Of a stretch of 20,084 bases of DNA, positions 1 to 8,168 are shown piece after piece. Below the pieces are notes generated by a model. The model saw nothing but the letters and a program-made list of their open reading frames with translations. It made no database searches and was not told the origin of the DNA. A program made the translations under genes and the position numbers. The first letter of the stretch is position 1; every line of letters begins with the position of its first letter. The DNA comes from Spirochaetota bacterium (GTDB taxonomy: Bacteria > Spirochaetota > UBA4802 > UB4802): contig JAKPOE010000280.1 in NCBI GenBank assembly GCA_029548025.1, forward strand, positions 1-20,084, in the 5' to 3' direction.

Positions 1-40
1 CGTCAGGATAATTATTTCTAAATCGTAAGCGAGGTATATT

Positions 41-1072
41 ATGAATAAAATAGTATTTGCTTGTACACGAAGAAGCGCCGGAAAAACTACAATCTTTACC
101 GGGTTAGCAAAAGCAATGGGCAAAGAAGTTGCATATATGAAACCCTTTGGCGATAGGCTTATATACAGGAAAAAACGGCTATGGGATTATGATGCTGCAT
201 TACTTACCAATCTTTTTGGATTGGAAGAAAATCCCGAAGATATGACGATTGGTTTTGAACATGCTAAACTGCGATATGTGTATGATGAAGCCCGTATCAA
301 AGAAAAGCTTCTTGAAGTTGCAAAATCAATAGCAAAGAACAGGGAAGTGCTCTTTATTGAAAGTGGGAAAGACCTTGCCTATGGTGTTTCAGTATATTTA
401 GACCCAATAACAGTGGCAAAATCACTTGATGCAAAATTAGTGCTTATTGTTGGTGGCAACGATGATGTTATTATTGATGATATAACACTCTTTAAGCGAT
501 ATGTCGATACCAGCGATATCAATTTCTTAGGTGTGATCATAAACAAGATCCACGATCTTGATGATTTCAAAAGCACCTATGCAGATAAAATTGAGAAGAT
601 GGGTGTGCCCATTTTAGGCATGATTCCCTATTCAGCAGAACTTACCTATTTTTCCATGGACTATCTGTCAGAAGCACTATTTGCAAAGGTTATTGCTGGC
701 GAATCAGGATTAAATAAAGTAGTTAAAAATGTATTTCTGGGCGCCATGTCGGTAAACGAAGCACTGAGAAATCCTCTCTTTAATAAAGAAGGTAAACTTT
801 TGATTACAAGCGGCGATCGAAGTGATATTATTATATCGGCACTGGAAACAAATACGGTAGGGATTGTCTTAACCAATAATATCCTGCCTCCATCAAATAT
901 TATTTCAAAAGCCGCTGAGAAGAACATTCCACTTCTCCTTGTTTCAAGCAATGCCTATCAGGTGGCAGGACAAATCGACAAGATGGAAGCTCTTCTTACA
1001 AAGGATAACAAGGAAAAGATTGCACTGGCTGAAAAGCTGGTAAAAGAACATGTAAACATCTCCGCTCTATAA
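41..1072 (+). CDS. BioD-like P-loop protein with DRTGG domain (stand-alone Pta N-terminal-like)
   Basis: The protein has 343 aa, a usual size for stand-alone proteins that match the N-terminal and middle parts of long phosphotransacetylases but lack the acetyltransferase domain. Residues 1-210 form a dethiobiotin-synthetase-like P-loop NTPase. The loop TRRSAGKTT (9-17) is typical of this family, followed by KPFGDR (34-39), IESGKD (106-111) and GVIINK (164-169). Residues 215-335 are a DRTGG domain, seen as FLGAMSV (232-238) and SGDRSD (257-262). A GAGGT ribosome binding site at 31-35 lies five bases before the ATG. The ligand and reaction are unknown. In relatives DRTGG domains are thought to be regulatory, and such genes often sit near acyl-CoA or acetate genes, but the upstream neighbour is cut off here. 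A strong terminator follows, so this gene ends its transcript. The family call is firm; any function would be inference. Confidence 0.9.
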   Translation: MNKIVFACTRRSAGKTTIFTGLAKAMGKEVAYMKPFGDRLIYRKKRLWDYDAALLTNLFGLEENPEDMTIGFEHAKLRYVYDEARIKEKLLEVAKSIAKNREVLFIESGKDLAYGVSVYLDPITVAKSLDAKLVLIVGGNDDVIIDDITLFKRYVDTSDINFLGVIINKIHDLDDFKSTYADKIEKMGVPILGMIPYSAELTYFSMDYLSEALFAKVIAGESGLNKVVKNVFLGAMSVNEALRNPLFNKEGKLLITSGDRSDIIISALETNTVGIVLTNNILPPSNIISKAAEKNIPLLLVSSNAYQVAGQIDKMEALLTKDNKEKIALAEKLVKEHVNISAL

Positions 1073-1091
1073 TATGTTACATATTTCATGT

Positions 1092-1129
1092 ATAAAAAAA
1101 GGGCTATTCTTCAATAGCCCTTTTTTTAT
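1092..1129 (+). terminator. Rho-independent terminator after the DRTGG gene
   Basis: A-tract (1094-1100), then GGGCTATT (1101-1108), loop CTTC, AATAGCCC (1113-1120) and seven T (1121-1127). With the flanking pairs this makes a continuous stem of about 17 bp. The A- and T-tracts pair, so it could work in both directions. It starts 20 bases after the stop codon at 1072. Confidence 0.93.
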
Positions 1130-1225
1130 TAATAAATCGATGAACAGCAATCATCTAATTTTTAATGATACTACCATTACCGGTAACTATCGCTCAAATT
1201 TTAATTATTAAAACATAAAACAGCC

Positions 1226-1257
1226 TTGACAGCACATAACGATGTTACGCATATAGT
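1226..1257 (+). promoter_or_regulatory. Candidate sigma70-type promoter for the 122-aa gene
   Basis: A perfect -35 TTGACA lies at 1226-1231. The best -10, TATAGT (1252-1257), matches five of six bases but has a 20-bp spacer, which is long. A weaker CATATA at 1250-1255 gives an 18-bp spacer. The element sits directly upstream of the gene at 1274 and downstream of the terminator at 1092-1129, which is where a new promoter is needed. Confidence 0.5.
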
Positions 1258-1273
1258 GTTATGAAGGTGTACT

Positions 1274-1642
1274 ATGGCCTCTCCATTTATTTTACAAAAC
1301 ATGTACGATAGTTCCCTGTATATATGTCAGGAACGTATATGGCTTCAGATTATTGATTTAGCGTTTGCCCGTGGATTTAACCCGGTAGGGACCCGACTTG
1401 ATTATTATTATGAACTAGAGCAGGTATGGGAAGAGGATATGCCATATGCCGAAAAGATTTTTACTGCAATAATGATACACGTTCGATGCTTAAACTGGGA
1501 TGGATGCAACTTCAAAGACAGGGAAAATCAAATAGTAAGCGATGACGATTGCAGCGAACTTTTATATATATTGAATGACACATTGCCTCATGATTTAAAA
1601 GATTTTTTTAAAAAAGGATCATTCAGAATTTGCAGTGAATAA
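1274..1642 (+). CDS. Conserved-looking hypothetical protein, 122 aa
   Basis: I do not recognise this family. The ATG follows a GAAGGTG ribosome binding site (1263-1269), and a TTGACA promoter lies just upstream, so it is very likely a real gene. The product is small, acidic and soluble, with no signal peptide or membrane segment. It is rich in aromatic residues and has five cysteines (near residues 18, 75, 81, 96 and 120). A tyrosine/acidic patch (DYYYELEQVW, 43-52) is followed by a region with NWDGCNF (77-83). The WDG and the later DDDC..LLYIL segment have the look of a small conserved domain, but I cannot name one. It stands as a single gene between a terminator and the crotonase gene, and might be co-transcribed with the latter (59-bp gap). 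No function is proposed. Confidence 0.75.
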   Translation: MASPFILQNMYDSSLYICQERIWLQIIDLAFARGFNPVGTRLDYYYELEQVWEEDMPYAEKIFTAIMIHVRCLNWDGCNFKDRENQIVSDDDCSELLYILNDTLPHDLKDFFKKGSFRICSE

Positions 1643-1656
1643 TTGTTACATATAAT
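1630..1656 (+). promoter_or_regulatory. Possible promoter for the crotonase-family gene
   Basis: A perfect -10 TATAAT lies at 1651-1656, with TTGCAG at 1630-1635 as a poor -35 only 15 bp away. It overlaps the end of the preceding gene and would give a leader of about 40 nt. Weak evidence; read-through from the 1226 promoter is an alternative. Confidence 0.33.
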
Positions 1657-1701
1657 GCGCACTTACTATTATTTTTTAAATAAATTTTACAGGGGGTATA
1701 T

Positions 1702-2424
1702 ATGGGCATTGTAGAATGGAAAAAAGATGAGAATATCGCAATTATCACTATGAACACTGTTGAAAACAGACATAACGTCATGTTTGCTCAGGCAATGTTG
1801 CAGGCACTGGACGAAGCTGAAGCTGACAGGGAAATTAACGGGATAGTATTGACTTCCAGTGATGCAAAAAATTTTAGCCTTGGCGTAGACATTGAGTGGC
1901 TTATGCCAAGGATGGCAGAAAAAGATTTTAAAGCTATTAAAGATTTCATGTATGGTATGAACAATGTATTTAAGCGTCTGCTCCTTACGCCCATGCCGGT
2001 TATTGCTGCCATCAATGGACATGCATTTGGTAATGGCGCTATACTATCCTGCGCATGTGATTTCAGGTTTATGCGTTCGGATAGAGGTTTTTTTTGTTTC
2101 CCGGAGGTTGATTTAGGTATCCCCTTTTTGCCCGGGATGATAGCATTTGTTAAAAAAGCCCTTCCCTATTATAAATTTAATGAGATGAAATTAACAGGGA
2201 GAAGAGTTCCCGCCCCAGAGCTTGCTGAACATCACATTATTGAAAAGGCATGTGCCAATGTTGATGAACTGATGAATGAATCAATTGCATTTGCTAAATC
2301 CTTCAAGAAAAAACGTGGTATATTTGGTGAGCATAAAAAACGATTACATAAGCATATCATTGAGGTGATTGATAAAGAGGACCCCGAATTTATTGAATCG
2401 TTGTTCTTGTTTATACAGGACTGA
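1702..2424 (+). CDS. Enoyl-CoA hydratase/isomerase (crotonase) family, enoyl-CoA isomerase-like
   Basis: The protein has 240 aa, on the short side for crotonases. The CoA-binding/oxyanion strand is visible at SLGVDI (59-64), and the core loop is GHAFGNG (106-112) with ACD at 118-120. In hydratases the first catalytic glutamate follows the GG(G) loop; here that position is Ile114. The second acid is kept as Glu135 in FPEVDLG. One conserved Glu, together with the DRGF segment at 127-130, resembles the delta3,delta2-enoyl-CoA isomerases (plant ECI type), which shift a double bond in unsaturated acyl-CoAs, rather than hydratases. The C-terminal helix is short. An AGGGGG ribosome binding site lies at 1691-1696. 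A strong hairpin terminator follows. No other beta-oxidation gene is nearby, so the pathway role is inferred only. Confidence 0.88.
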   Translation: MGIVEWKKDENIAIITMNTVENRHNVMFAQAMLQALDEAEADREINGIVLTSSDAKNFSLGVDIEWLMPRMAEKDFKAIKDFMYGMNNVFKRLLLTPMPVIAAINGHAFGNGAILSCACDFRFMRSDRGFFCFPEVDLGIPFLPGMIAFVKKALPYYKFNEMKLTGRRVPAPELAEHHIIEKACANVDELMNESIAFAKSFKKKRGIFGEHKKRLHKHIIEVIDKEDPEFIESLFLFIQD

Positions 2425-2435
2425 TGTGCAATTGC

Positions 2436-2477
2436 GCTAATAAACAGGAGCAATGATCCATGCTCCTGTTTATTAGC
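2436..2477 (+). terminator. 17-bp perfect hairpin, terminator after the crotonase gene
   Basis: GCTAATAAACAGGAGCA (2436-2452) and its exact reverse complement (2461-2477) flank an eight-base loop. The GC-rich inner stem GGAGCA/TGCTCC followed by TGTTTATTA can act as an intrinsic terminator even without a pure T-run. It begins 11 bases after the stop codon. Confidence 0.75.
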
Positions 2478-2493
2478 CGCTATTACTTTAAAG

Positions 2494-2517
2494 ATTATAG
2501 TATCAATTATAGTATCA
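2494..2517. repeat. 12-bp tandem duplication
   Basis: ATTATAGTATCA is repeated twice head to tail (2494-2505 and 2506-2517), about 50 bp upstream of the promoter for the esterase gene. It might be a paired binding site or simple slippage. Confidence 0.7.
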
Positions 2518-2568
2518 ATGCCACCCTGCGCAGTGCAAATATTTATGTTTTCCTCTACTATATTTTAC

Positions 2569-2597
2569 TTGACTATTAATGTATATTCATTCATAAT
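2569..2597 (+). promoter_or_regulatory. Promoter for the esterase gene
   Basis: TTGACT (2569-2574), a 17-bp spacer and CATAAT (2592-2597): five of six matches in each box with ideal spacing. The predicted start near 2604 leaves an untranslated leader of about 220 nt before the ATG at 2824. Confidence 0.6.
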
Positions 2598-2823
2598 ATT
2601 GTCAGTATCAACAAATAACTTTCAGGTAGTCCACGTTAACCGTTTTGTTGGTACGCCCTTAGGGGATACAGATATCTGGTGACAATCATACCAAATCCTG
2701 ATTTAGGATTTCAGATAATTATCGTAATCCAGTGTCAAGTACGGAATGATTGTGTGCATTAGTATATAAGTGCGCATCGCGATGTGCTAAAAAATAATTA
2801 TTTTATTTTTGGAGGTGATATTT

Positions 2824-3738
2824 ATGGCATTAGATCCATACGTTAAAAAGGTGCTTGATGTTTTACAGAACATTGAATTTAGCACACTATCGGTTGAGCA
2901 AGTTCGCGCTGTAATGGATATGGGGATTGATCAACAAGTTAAAGAAGATATTAAATTGGTTAACGATTTTATTATTACCTATAATAGTATTAGCCTCCCC
3001 TGCAGGCTCTATGAACCATATAACGCCAATGATGGCTTGATTGTTTATTACCATGGTGGCGGATTTATATTTGGCAATATAGAGCTTTTTGATCATGTAT
3101 GCAGAAAAGCTGCCAATACCAGTGGCTGTAAGGTTATTTCCGTAGAATACAGGCTTGCCCCTGAATATAAATTCCCTGCTGCTGTCAACGATGCATACGA
3201 ATCATATCTATGGATTATGAACCATGCTTCTACTTTTGGTATTAATGAAAATAAAATAGTTATTGCTGGAGATAGCGCTGGTGCAAATTTAGCAACGGTT
3301 ACCTGCCTTCAATGTAAGGATAACCTTCTTCCACTGCCACAATTACAGGTGCTTTTTTATCCAGTAGTGGCTGCAGATTTATGCTCAGAATCATTGCGAC
3401 AATATGGCAATGGATTCTTTTTAACAAAAGCATCCATGCTATGGTTTACTCAGCTCTATGTTGCATCAACAGATGATTTGCTCAATCCTTACTTTTTCCC
3501 TATCTTACATGATAATTTAACCGGAAGTCCTGAGGCTGTCATTATAACTGCTGAACATGACCCGCTTTGTAATCAGGGTGAGATGTATGCTGTTGCTCTA
3601 CAGGAATCACATGTTGATGCTCTGTGTATTCAAGCAAAGGGCATGATTCACGGTTTTTTAAATTTTTCCTATCTTATACCTTCTGCTGCCACATTAGCGG
3701 ATATGGTATGGGCAATAGTCGGAAAAAAATTACGGTAA
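2824..3738 (+). CDS. Alpha/beta hydrolase, HSL (family IV) esterase/acetyl-esterase-like
   Basis: The protein has 304 aa, typical of bacterial hormone-sensitive-lipase-type carboxylesterases. The oxyanion-hole motif is HGGGF (77-81). The nucleophile elbow GDSAG (149-153) holds Ser151, the acid is Asp246 in AEHDPL, and the base is His276 in MIHGF. The family lid region is residues 1-60. An EYRLAPE motif (108-114), usual for the family, is present. I chose the ATG at 2824 because GGAGGTGAT (2811-2819) is an ideal ribosome binding site for it; a TTG at 2809 that would extend the frame lies upstream of that site. There is no signal peptide, so it is probably cytoplasmic. Substrates are likely short-chain esters, but the true substrate cannot be read from sequence. 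The gene is monocistronic and convergent with the RND pump gene, 27 bp away. Confidence 0.93.
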   Translation: MALDPYVKKVLDVLQNIEFSTLSVEQVRAVMDMGIDQQVKEDIKLVNDFIITYNSISLPCRLYEPYNANDGLIVYYHGGGFIFGNIELFDHVCRKAANTSGCKVISVEYRLAPEYKFPAAVNDAYESYLWIMNHASTFGINENKIVIAGDSAGANLATVTCLQCKDNLLPLPQLQVLFYPVVAADLCSESLRQYGNGFFLTKASMLWFTQLYVASTDDLLNPYFFPILHDNLTGSPEAVIITAEHDPLCNQGEMYAVALQESHVDALCIQAKGMIHGFLNFSYLIPSAATLADMVWAIVGKKLR

Positions 3739-3765
3739 CGTTTCATTCAATATGATTTTAATTAT

Positions 3766-6700
3766 TTAGTCTTTGCTAAATAGTTTTTCTACCCAAATAT
3801 ATAATGTTGGTAGCAATAATAAGGTAAGTATTGTTGAAGATACCAAACCCCCAATGACTACTGTTGCAAGTGGGCGCTGTACTTCAGCACCAATACCAGT
3901 ATTATATGCCATAGGAATAAATCCTAAGCTTGCAACCAGAGCAGTCATGAGTACCGGTCTCAGCCGTATCATGGTAGCTTCATGTACTGCTTTTTCCAAT
4001 TTCATGCCTTCCTGGCGTAATTGATTGAAGAAATTAACCAGCACCATGCCATTGAGTATAGCTATACCAATTAAGGCTATAAATCCAATACCTGCAGAAA
4101 CACTTAACGGTATGTTTCTTAAATATATAAAAATAACTCCGCCGGTAAGTGCAAATGGTATGCTGTTAAATACCAATAATGTTTGTGTTATACTATGAAA
4201 AGTTCTAATAAGTATAACGAAGATTACTGCCAATACAATTGGTATGATAACAAGTAAGCGTGTGCGTGCTGATGCAAGATTTTTAAATTGTCCGCCCCAG
4301 TTGAGTTGATATCCTTTTGGAATAGCAAGCTTTTTAATTTTTTCCTTAGCCTCGTCAACAAAGCTCTGCGTATCACGGTTTTTTATGTTAATGGAAACTG
4401 CCGCATAGCGCTTTGCCCTGGTACGAGCAATCGTTGTTATTTGTTTTTTTTGCTCTATTTTTGCAATAGTATTGATAGGGATTGTTCCACCATCAGGCAA
4501 TCCAACGGGGATTTTTGCTATATCGGCAATATTCTTTCTGAATTTATCACCCAACCGTACAACTATAGGGAAACGCTTATCCTCATCATACAGATAACCT
4601 ACATAACTTCCAGTCATAGCCATAGAAAATGCATTATTCACATCATTAATATTGACTCCATACCGTGAAATTGCATCATAATCCAGCACTACATCCATAA
4701 TATCACTTTTTTTCAGCGCTGTTAACGGATCCAGTTCTACGGTAGAAGCTCCCTGTATCTCTTCTAATATTGGTATGGATTTGTTTGAAAGCTCATATAA
4801 TATATCCAGATTCTGGCCAATAACGCGCAGGGTAATATCAGCCCTGTTTCCTTCAAGGATTTCATTAAAACGCATCTCAATAGGTTGCGTAAGTGATATT
4901 TCCTGATCTGGAGCCTCATTCTCTATTTTTTTAGCTATTATCTCAAAAAGCTCAACCTTGGATACGGTTTTTCCATTATACTTTTGCCATTTTGATTTAT
5001 CTTTTTCCAATATAACAAAGGTGTCTGCAAAATTAACTCCCATTGGATCGGTTGCTGATTCAGGAGTCCCCATTCGAGAAAATACTGTTGTAACTTCTTT
5101 AAATTGTGCTATTGCTCTATCACTTTTTTTCTGTATTTCCAGGGATTTATCTATACCAATAGTTTGATCACGCACCAAACCTATAACCATGTCCCCTTCA
5201 TCAAGTCGGGGAATAAAATCAGAACCAAGATTAAAAAACATTATTATTGCGATTAATGCCACTAAAAGAGTTGGAATGATAACTTTAACAGGATGTTTAA
5301 GAGAATATAGTAAAAAAGGTTTATAGGCTTTTGATAACACTCTGAAAAACAACGGCTCTTTTTCAGAATGAGAAGGATTAATAAAAAAGTAAGACATTAC
5401 CGGCATAAGAAATAAAGCAATGAGAATACTCCCACCTAAAGCATAAAGCACTGTTTCAGCCATAGGTCTGAACATCTTTCCTTCAATACCTGTTAAACTC
5501 AGTACAGGTACATACACCGCCATTATTATAAGTATTCCTAAAAAAACCGGTTGGCTTACTTCTTTAGCAGCATCTCCAATTATCCGCATCTTTTCTTTCT
5601 TATTTTGCAATTTCCCTTTTGCTAAATTGAGGTGCCGCATTATATTTTCTACCATAACAACTGAGCCGTCAACAATAAGACCAAAGTCAATTGCACCAAG
5701 GCTCATAAGGCTTGCAGCAATACCTGAAATCACCATGCCACTTGTTGCAAACAACATGGACACTGGTATGGCCAATGCTACTAAAAATGCTGCCTTTGCA
5801 CTTCCCAAGATAAGGAAGAGTATTGCTATAACCAGCAATCCACCTTCAGTTAAATTTCTTGCAACTGTTTTTATTGTTGCATTTACCAAAAAGCTTCTTG
5901 TATACAATGTCTTGATCTGAACATCAGGAGGCAGGGAAATTTCCGATATATACTTTTCAATTGCCTGCGAAACTTCTCTGCTATTTGCATTAATGCGCAT
6001 AAGAACTGTACCCAGCACTGCTTCTTCACCATTAAACGTAGCTGCACCTAAACGTTGCTGATTCCCTTCAACTACCTCAGCAACCTGCCATACACGGATT
6101 GGAGCACCATAAACGTTTATCCTAACCGGTAAGTTTTTGATCTGCTGTAATGCATCGATCTTCCCATAGGTTCTTACTATAATCTGTTTCCCTTCAACCT
6201 GAATGTAGCCCCCTCCATAATTTTCACCAACCTTCTCTAATGCCTTTACCATTTGATGACAGGTTATACCATAAATATCCATTTTTTGTGGATCAACATC
6301 TATATGAATTTCCTTTTTGTAACCACCATTTGATTCAACTTCAGCCACGCCCGGCACACTTTTTATAGCAGGTTTAATGATAAAGTCCTGTACTGTTCTA
6401 AGATAGGTTAGCTGTTCTTTTTGTGATAACTGTGAGAGAACACTCCCCTTTTTAGCAACAACAGCATACATGAAAATTTCACCAAGCCCTGTTGATACCG
6501 GTCCAAGCTCAGGCGATAAACCCTCTGGCAATTTATCACGAATAGATTGTATCCTTTCATTGACCAACTGTCGCGCAAAATAAATATCTGTATCATCAGA
6601 AAACACAACGATAACCTGTGAAAGACCATATTTTGATAAAGAACGTATATCCTGCACATCAGGCAGTCCTGCTAATTCTGATTCAATAGGGAATGTAACA

Positions 6701-6891
6701 GTCTTTTCCACCTCTTCCGGTGCAAGTGCACCTGTTTTAGTATTTACCATTACTGTTACATTGGTAATATCCGGAACAGCATCAATTGGCAACCGGCCAA
6801 TAGCAAAAGCACCTCCAACAATAACAGCTACAGTAATAAGAATAACCCATAACTGCCCATGCAATGCTTTTTGTATCCATGTATTAATCAT
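3766..6891 (-). CDS. czcA: CzcA-type heavy-metal efflux RND transporter
   Basis: The protein has 1041 aa, full length for the HME-RND family. This inner-membrane proton/metal antiporter exports divalent cations through a tripartite complex. Visible landmarks are an N-terminal membrane helix (about 14-32), PIDAVPDITN (35-44), GLGEIFMYAV (135-144) in the first periplasmic loop, and the TM4 signature DFGLIVDGSVVMVEN (402-416). Asp402, Asp408 and Glu415 match the proton-relay residues described for Cupriavidus CzcA, even in numbering. That signature is of the Zn/Co/Cd (HME1-like) type, not the Cu/Ag CusA type. A second periplasmic loop and a C-terminal set of helices follow. The start overlaps the stop of the channel gene by four bases (ATGA), so translation is coupled. 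The usual adaptor gene is missing beside it. Metal specificity is inferred from the signature. Confidence 0.95.
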   Translation of the reverse strand: MINTWIQKALHGQLWVILITVAVIVGGAFAIGRLPIDAVPDITNVTVMVNTKTGALAPEEVEKTVTFPIESELAGLPDVQDIRSLSKYGLSQVIVVFSDDTDIYFARQLVNERIQSIRDKLPEGLSPELGPVSTGLGEIFMYAVVAKKGSVLSQLSQKEQLTYLRTVQDFIIKPAIKSVPGVAEVESNGGYKKEIHIDVDPQKMDIYGITCHQMVKALEKVGENYGGGYIQVEGKQIIVRTYGKIDALQQIKNLPVRINVYGAPIRVWQVAEVVEGNQQRLGAATFNGEEAVLGTVLMRINANSREVSQAIEKYISEISLPPDVQIKTLYTRSFLVNATIKTVARNLTEGGLLVIAILFLILGSAKAAFLVALAIPVSMLFATSGMVISGIAASLMSLGAIDFGLIVDGSVVMVENIMRHLNLAKGKLQNKKEKMRIIGDAAKEVSQPVFLGILIIMAVYVPVLSLTGIEGKMFRPMAETVLYALGGSILIALFLMPVMSYFFINPSHSEKEPLFFRVLSKAYKPFLLYSLKHPVKVIIPTLLVALIAIIMFFNLGSDFIPRLDEGDMVIGLVRDQTIGIDKSLEIQKKSDRAIAQFKEVTTVFSRMGTPESATDPMGVNFADTFVILEKDKSKWQKYNGKTVSKVELFEIIAKKIENEAPDQEISLTQPIEMRFNEILEGNRADITLRVIGQNLDILYELSNKSIPILEEIQGASTVELDPLTALKKSDIMDVVLDYDAISRYGVNINDVNNAFSMAMTGSYVGYLYDEDKRFPIVVRLGDKFRKNIADIAKIPVGLPDGGTIPINTIAKIEQKKQITTIARTRAKRYAAVSINIKNRDTQSFVDEAKEKIKKLAIPKGYQLNWGGQFKNLASARTRLLVIIPIVLAVIFVILIRTFHSITQTLLVFNSIPFALTGGVIFIYLRNIPLSVSAGIGFIALIGIAILNGMVLVNFFNQLRQEGMKLEKAVHEATMIRLRPVLMTALVASLGFIPMAYNTGIGAEVQRPLATVVIGGLVSSTILTLLLLPTLYIWVEKLFSKD

Positions 6892-8132
6892 TGGGCTATA
6901 CCAAGCAAAATAGTATAATCATTAATAAGGCATGCAATTGCTGATATGTTACGTACAAGTTCTTTCTGGGTGGTATATATGTTCTCAAGGGTTTCGTGAA
7001 CCTGTACATCAAGCTCTAAATATGACTGCAACGTAATTGTCCCTCGCTTAAACTGATTATCAGCATATACCATTGATCTGTTTAATTCATCTTCAAGGTC
7101 AGGGCTATAGAGTCCCAACAGGTTACGGTAATAGTCATATTGTACCATGATAGTACGGATATCAGTTTCTATCATTTTTTCCACATAGTGTGAAATGAAT
7201 TCTTCCTGTTTAACTCTGGACTGCATGGCTTTTATTTCATTCTGATTTTGATTATACAAAGGTATTGGAATACTTATCCCTCCAGATATAGTTTTTTCAT
7301 TATCAATTACCTTTTCATAATCATAATTAAATAGAATGCTGAAATCAGGGAATATATTTTTCTTTGACAATGACAGCTCGGCTACCGACGCCATGTATAC
7401 CTGCTTTTGCTTTTTAACTAATAGGCTTTCCTTTTTTGCCTTCTGTTCAATTGCATTGATATCATACAATGGAGGGTTTGTAATCCAGTTAATATGCAAC
7501 GATAGCTGTGGCGAAGCAATCCTTGTATATAACGCAAGACGGGCAAATGTAGTAGCCTTATCGGCTTTTAGTTTATATATTTCTGATTCAAGCATCCGTA
7601 TAGTATTTTTTACGATAGCTATCTCCACGCGTTTTTGTGGTGATATGACAGGCCTGCCTGACATATATGCATTAATTATCTTTAACCGATTGAGGCGTGA
7701 ATTGATATGGTCTGAATGTAATGTTTTGATTGCATAGTCATAACTCAAATTAATGACCGTTGAAGCAATGAAATATTTCATCTCTTCATACGATAGTGCT
7801 TCATAATTTTTTTTATACCGGTATATTTCATCTACAAACGAAATCTTCCCGGGAAAATACAGCGGTTGTACAATTGAAACACCAGCAACATCCCCTTTAT
7901 GCGATTCAATACTTTTGCTACCATAATATGCTGATATTTCTGGATTTTTCCACTGAGTATTATATTTTCTGAGAGCCTCCATTTCATCAATTTTTAGCTG
8001 CTGAGCTTTCATTAATTCAAATGTTTGGAAAGCACTATCAACTAATTCTTTGATGGAATAGTTCTGTTGTGCAAACGCATAACAGTAAAACATTAATAAA
8101 AATAGCATTATAGTATTAGCTATCCTTCTCAT
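6888..8132 (-). CDS. TolC/CzcC-type outer-membrane efflux channel
   Basis: The protein has 414 aa, the usual size for outer-membrane factors of metal RND pumps. A signal peptide is clear: a basic MRR start, a hydrophobic run and a probable cut after AFA (19-21). Two helical repeats of the outer-membrane efflux family can be followed. Each has a beta-strand segment, VAGVSIVQPLYFPGK near 82-96 and ISGGISIPIPLYNQNQNE near 284-301, and the second is the classic family pattern. Long amphipathic helices surround them. The ribosome binding site AGGAA lies just before the ATG. It sits directly upstream of the RND gene with a 4-bp overlap, so the pair should form channel and pump of one export machine. 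The sequence is not well conserved enough to predict cargo on its own. Confidence 0.92.
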   Translation of the reverse strand: MRRIANTIMLFLLMFYCYAFAQQNYSIKELVDSAFQTFELMKAQQLKIDEMEALRKYNTQWKNPEISAYYGSKSIESHKGDVAGVSIVQPLYFPGKISFVDEIYRYKKNYEALSYEEMKYFIASTVINLSYDYAIKTLHSDHINSRLNRLKIINAYMSGRPVISPQKRVEIAIVKNTIRMLESEIYKLKADKATTFARLALYTRIASPQLSLHINWITNPPLYDINAIEQKAKKESLLVKKQKQVYMASVAELSLSKKNIFPDFSILFNYDYEKVIDNEKTISGGISIPIPLYNQNQNEIKAMQSRVKQEEFISHYVEKMIETDIRTIMVQYDYYRNLLGLYSPDLEDELNRSMVYADNQFKRGTITLQSYLELDVQVHETLENIYTTQKELVRNISAIACLINDYTILLGIAQ

Positions 8133-8168
8133 GTATATTCCTATATAAGAATTTTTAAAATTGTACTA

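Larger units (their letters stand above)
2425..2823. other. 399-bp intergenic region: terminator, tandem repeat, promoter and long leader
   Basis: No coding region is seen. In order it holds the terminator hairpin (2436-2477), a 12-bp tandem duplication (2494-2517), a good promoter (2569-2597), and about 200 nt of potential transcribed leader before the esterase start. The leader contains a perfect palindrome CAGATATCTG (2669-2678), a small hairpin AAATCCT-GATTT-AGGATTT (2693-2711), a near-palindrome centred on CATCGCGATG (2775-2784) and an AT-rich palindrome AAAATAATTATTTT (2791-2804), then the ribosome binding site. I recognise no known riboswitch class. Confidence 0.6.

Noticed and set aside
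1..40. C-terminus of an upstream gene
   Set aside because: Two different frames end here (stops at 19-21 and 26-28), and with so few codons neither can be supported.
2809..2823. TTG start that would lengthen the esterase by five residues
   Set aside because: The ribosome binding site GGAGGTGAT lies downstream of this TTG and fits the ATG at 2824.
4288..4668. 126-codon plus-strand frame opposite the RND gene
   Set aside because: It is fully antisense to the conserved czcA-type coding sequence, with no ribosome binding site and low-complexity content.
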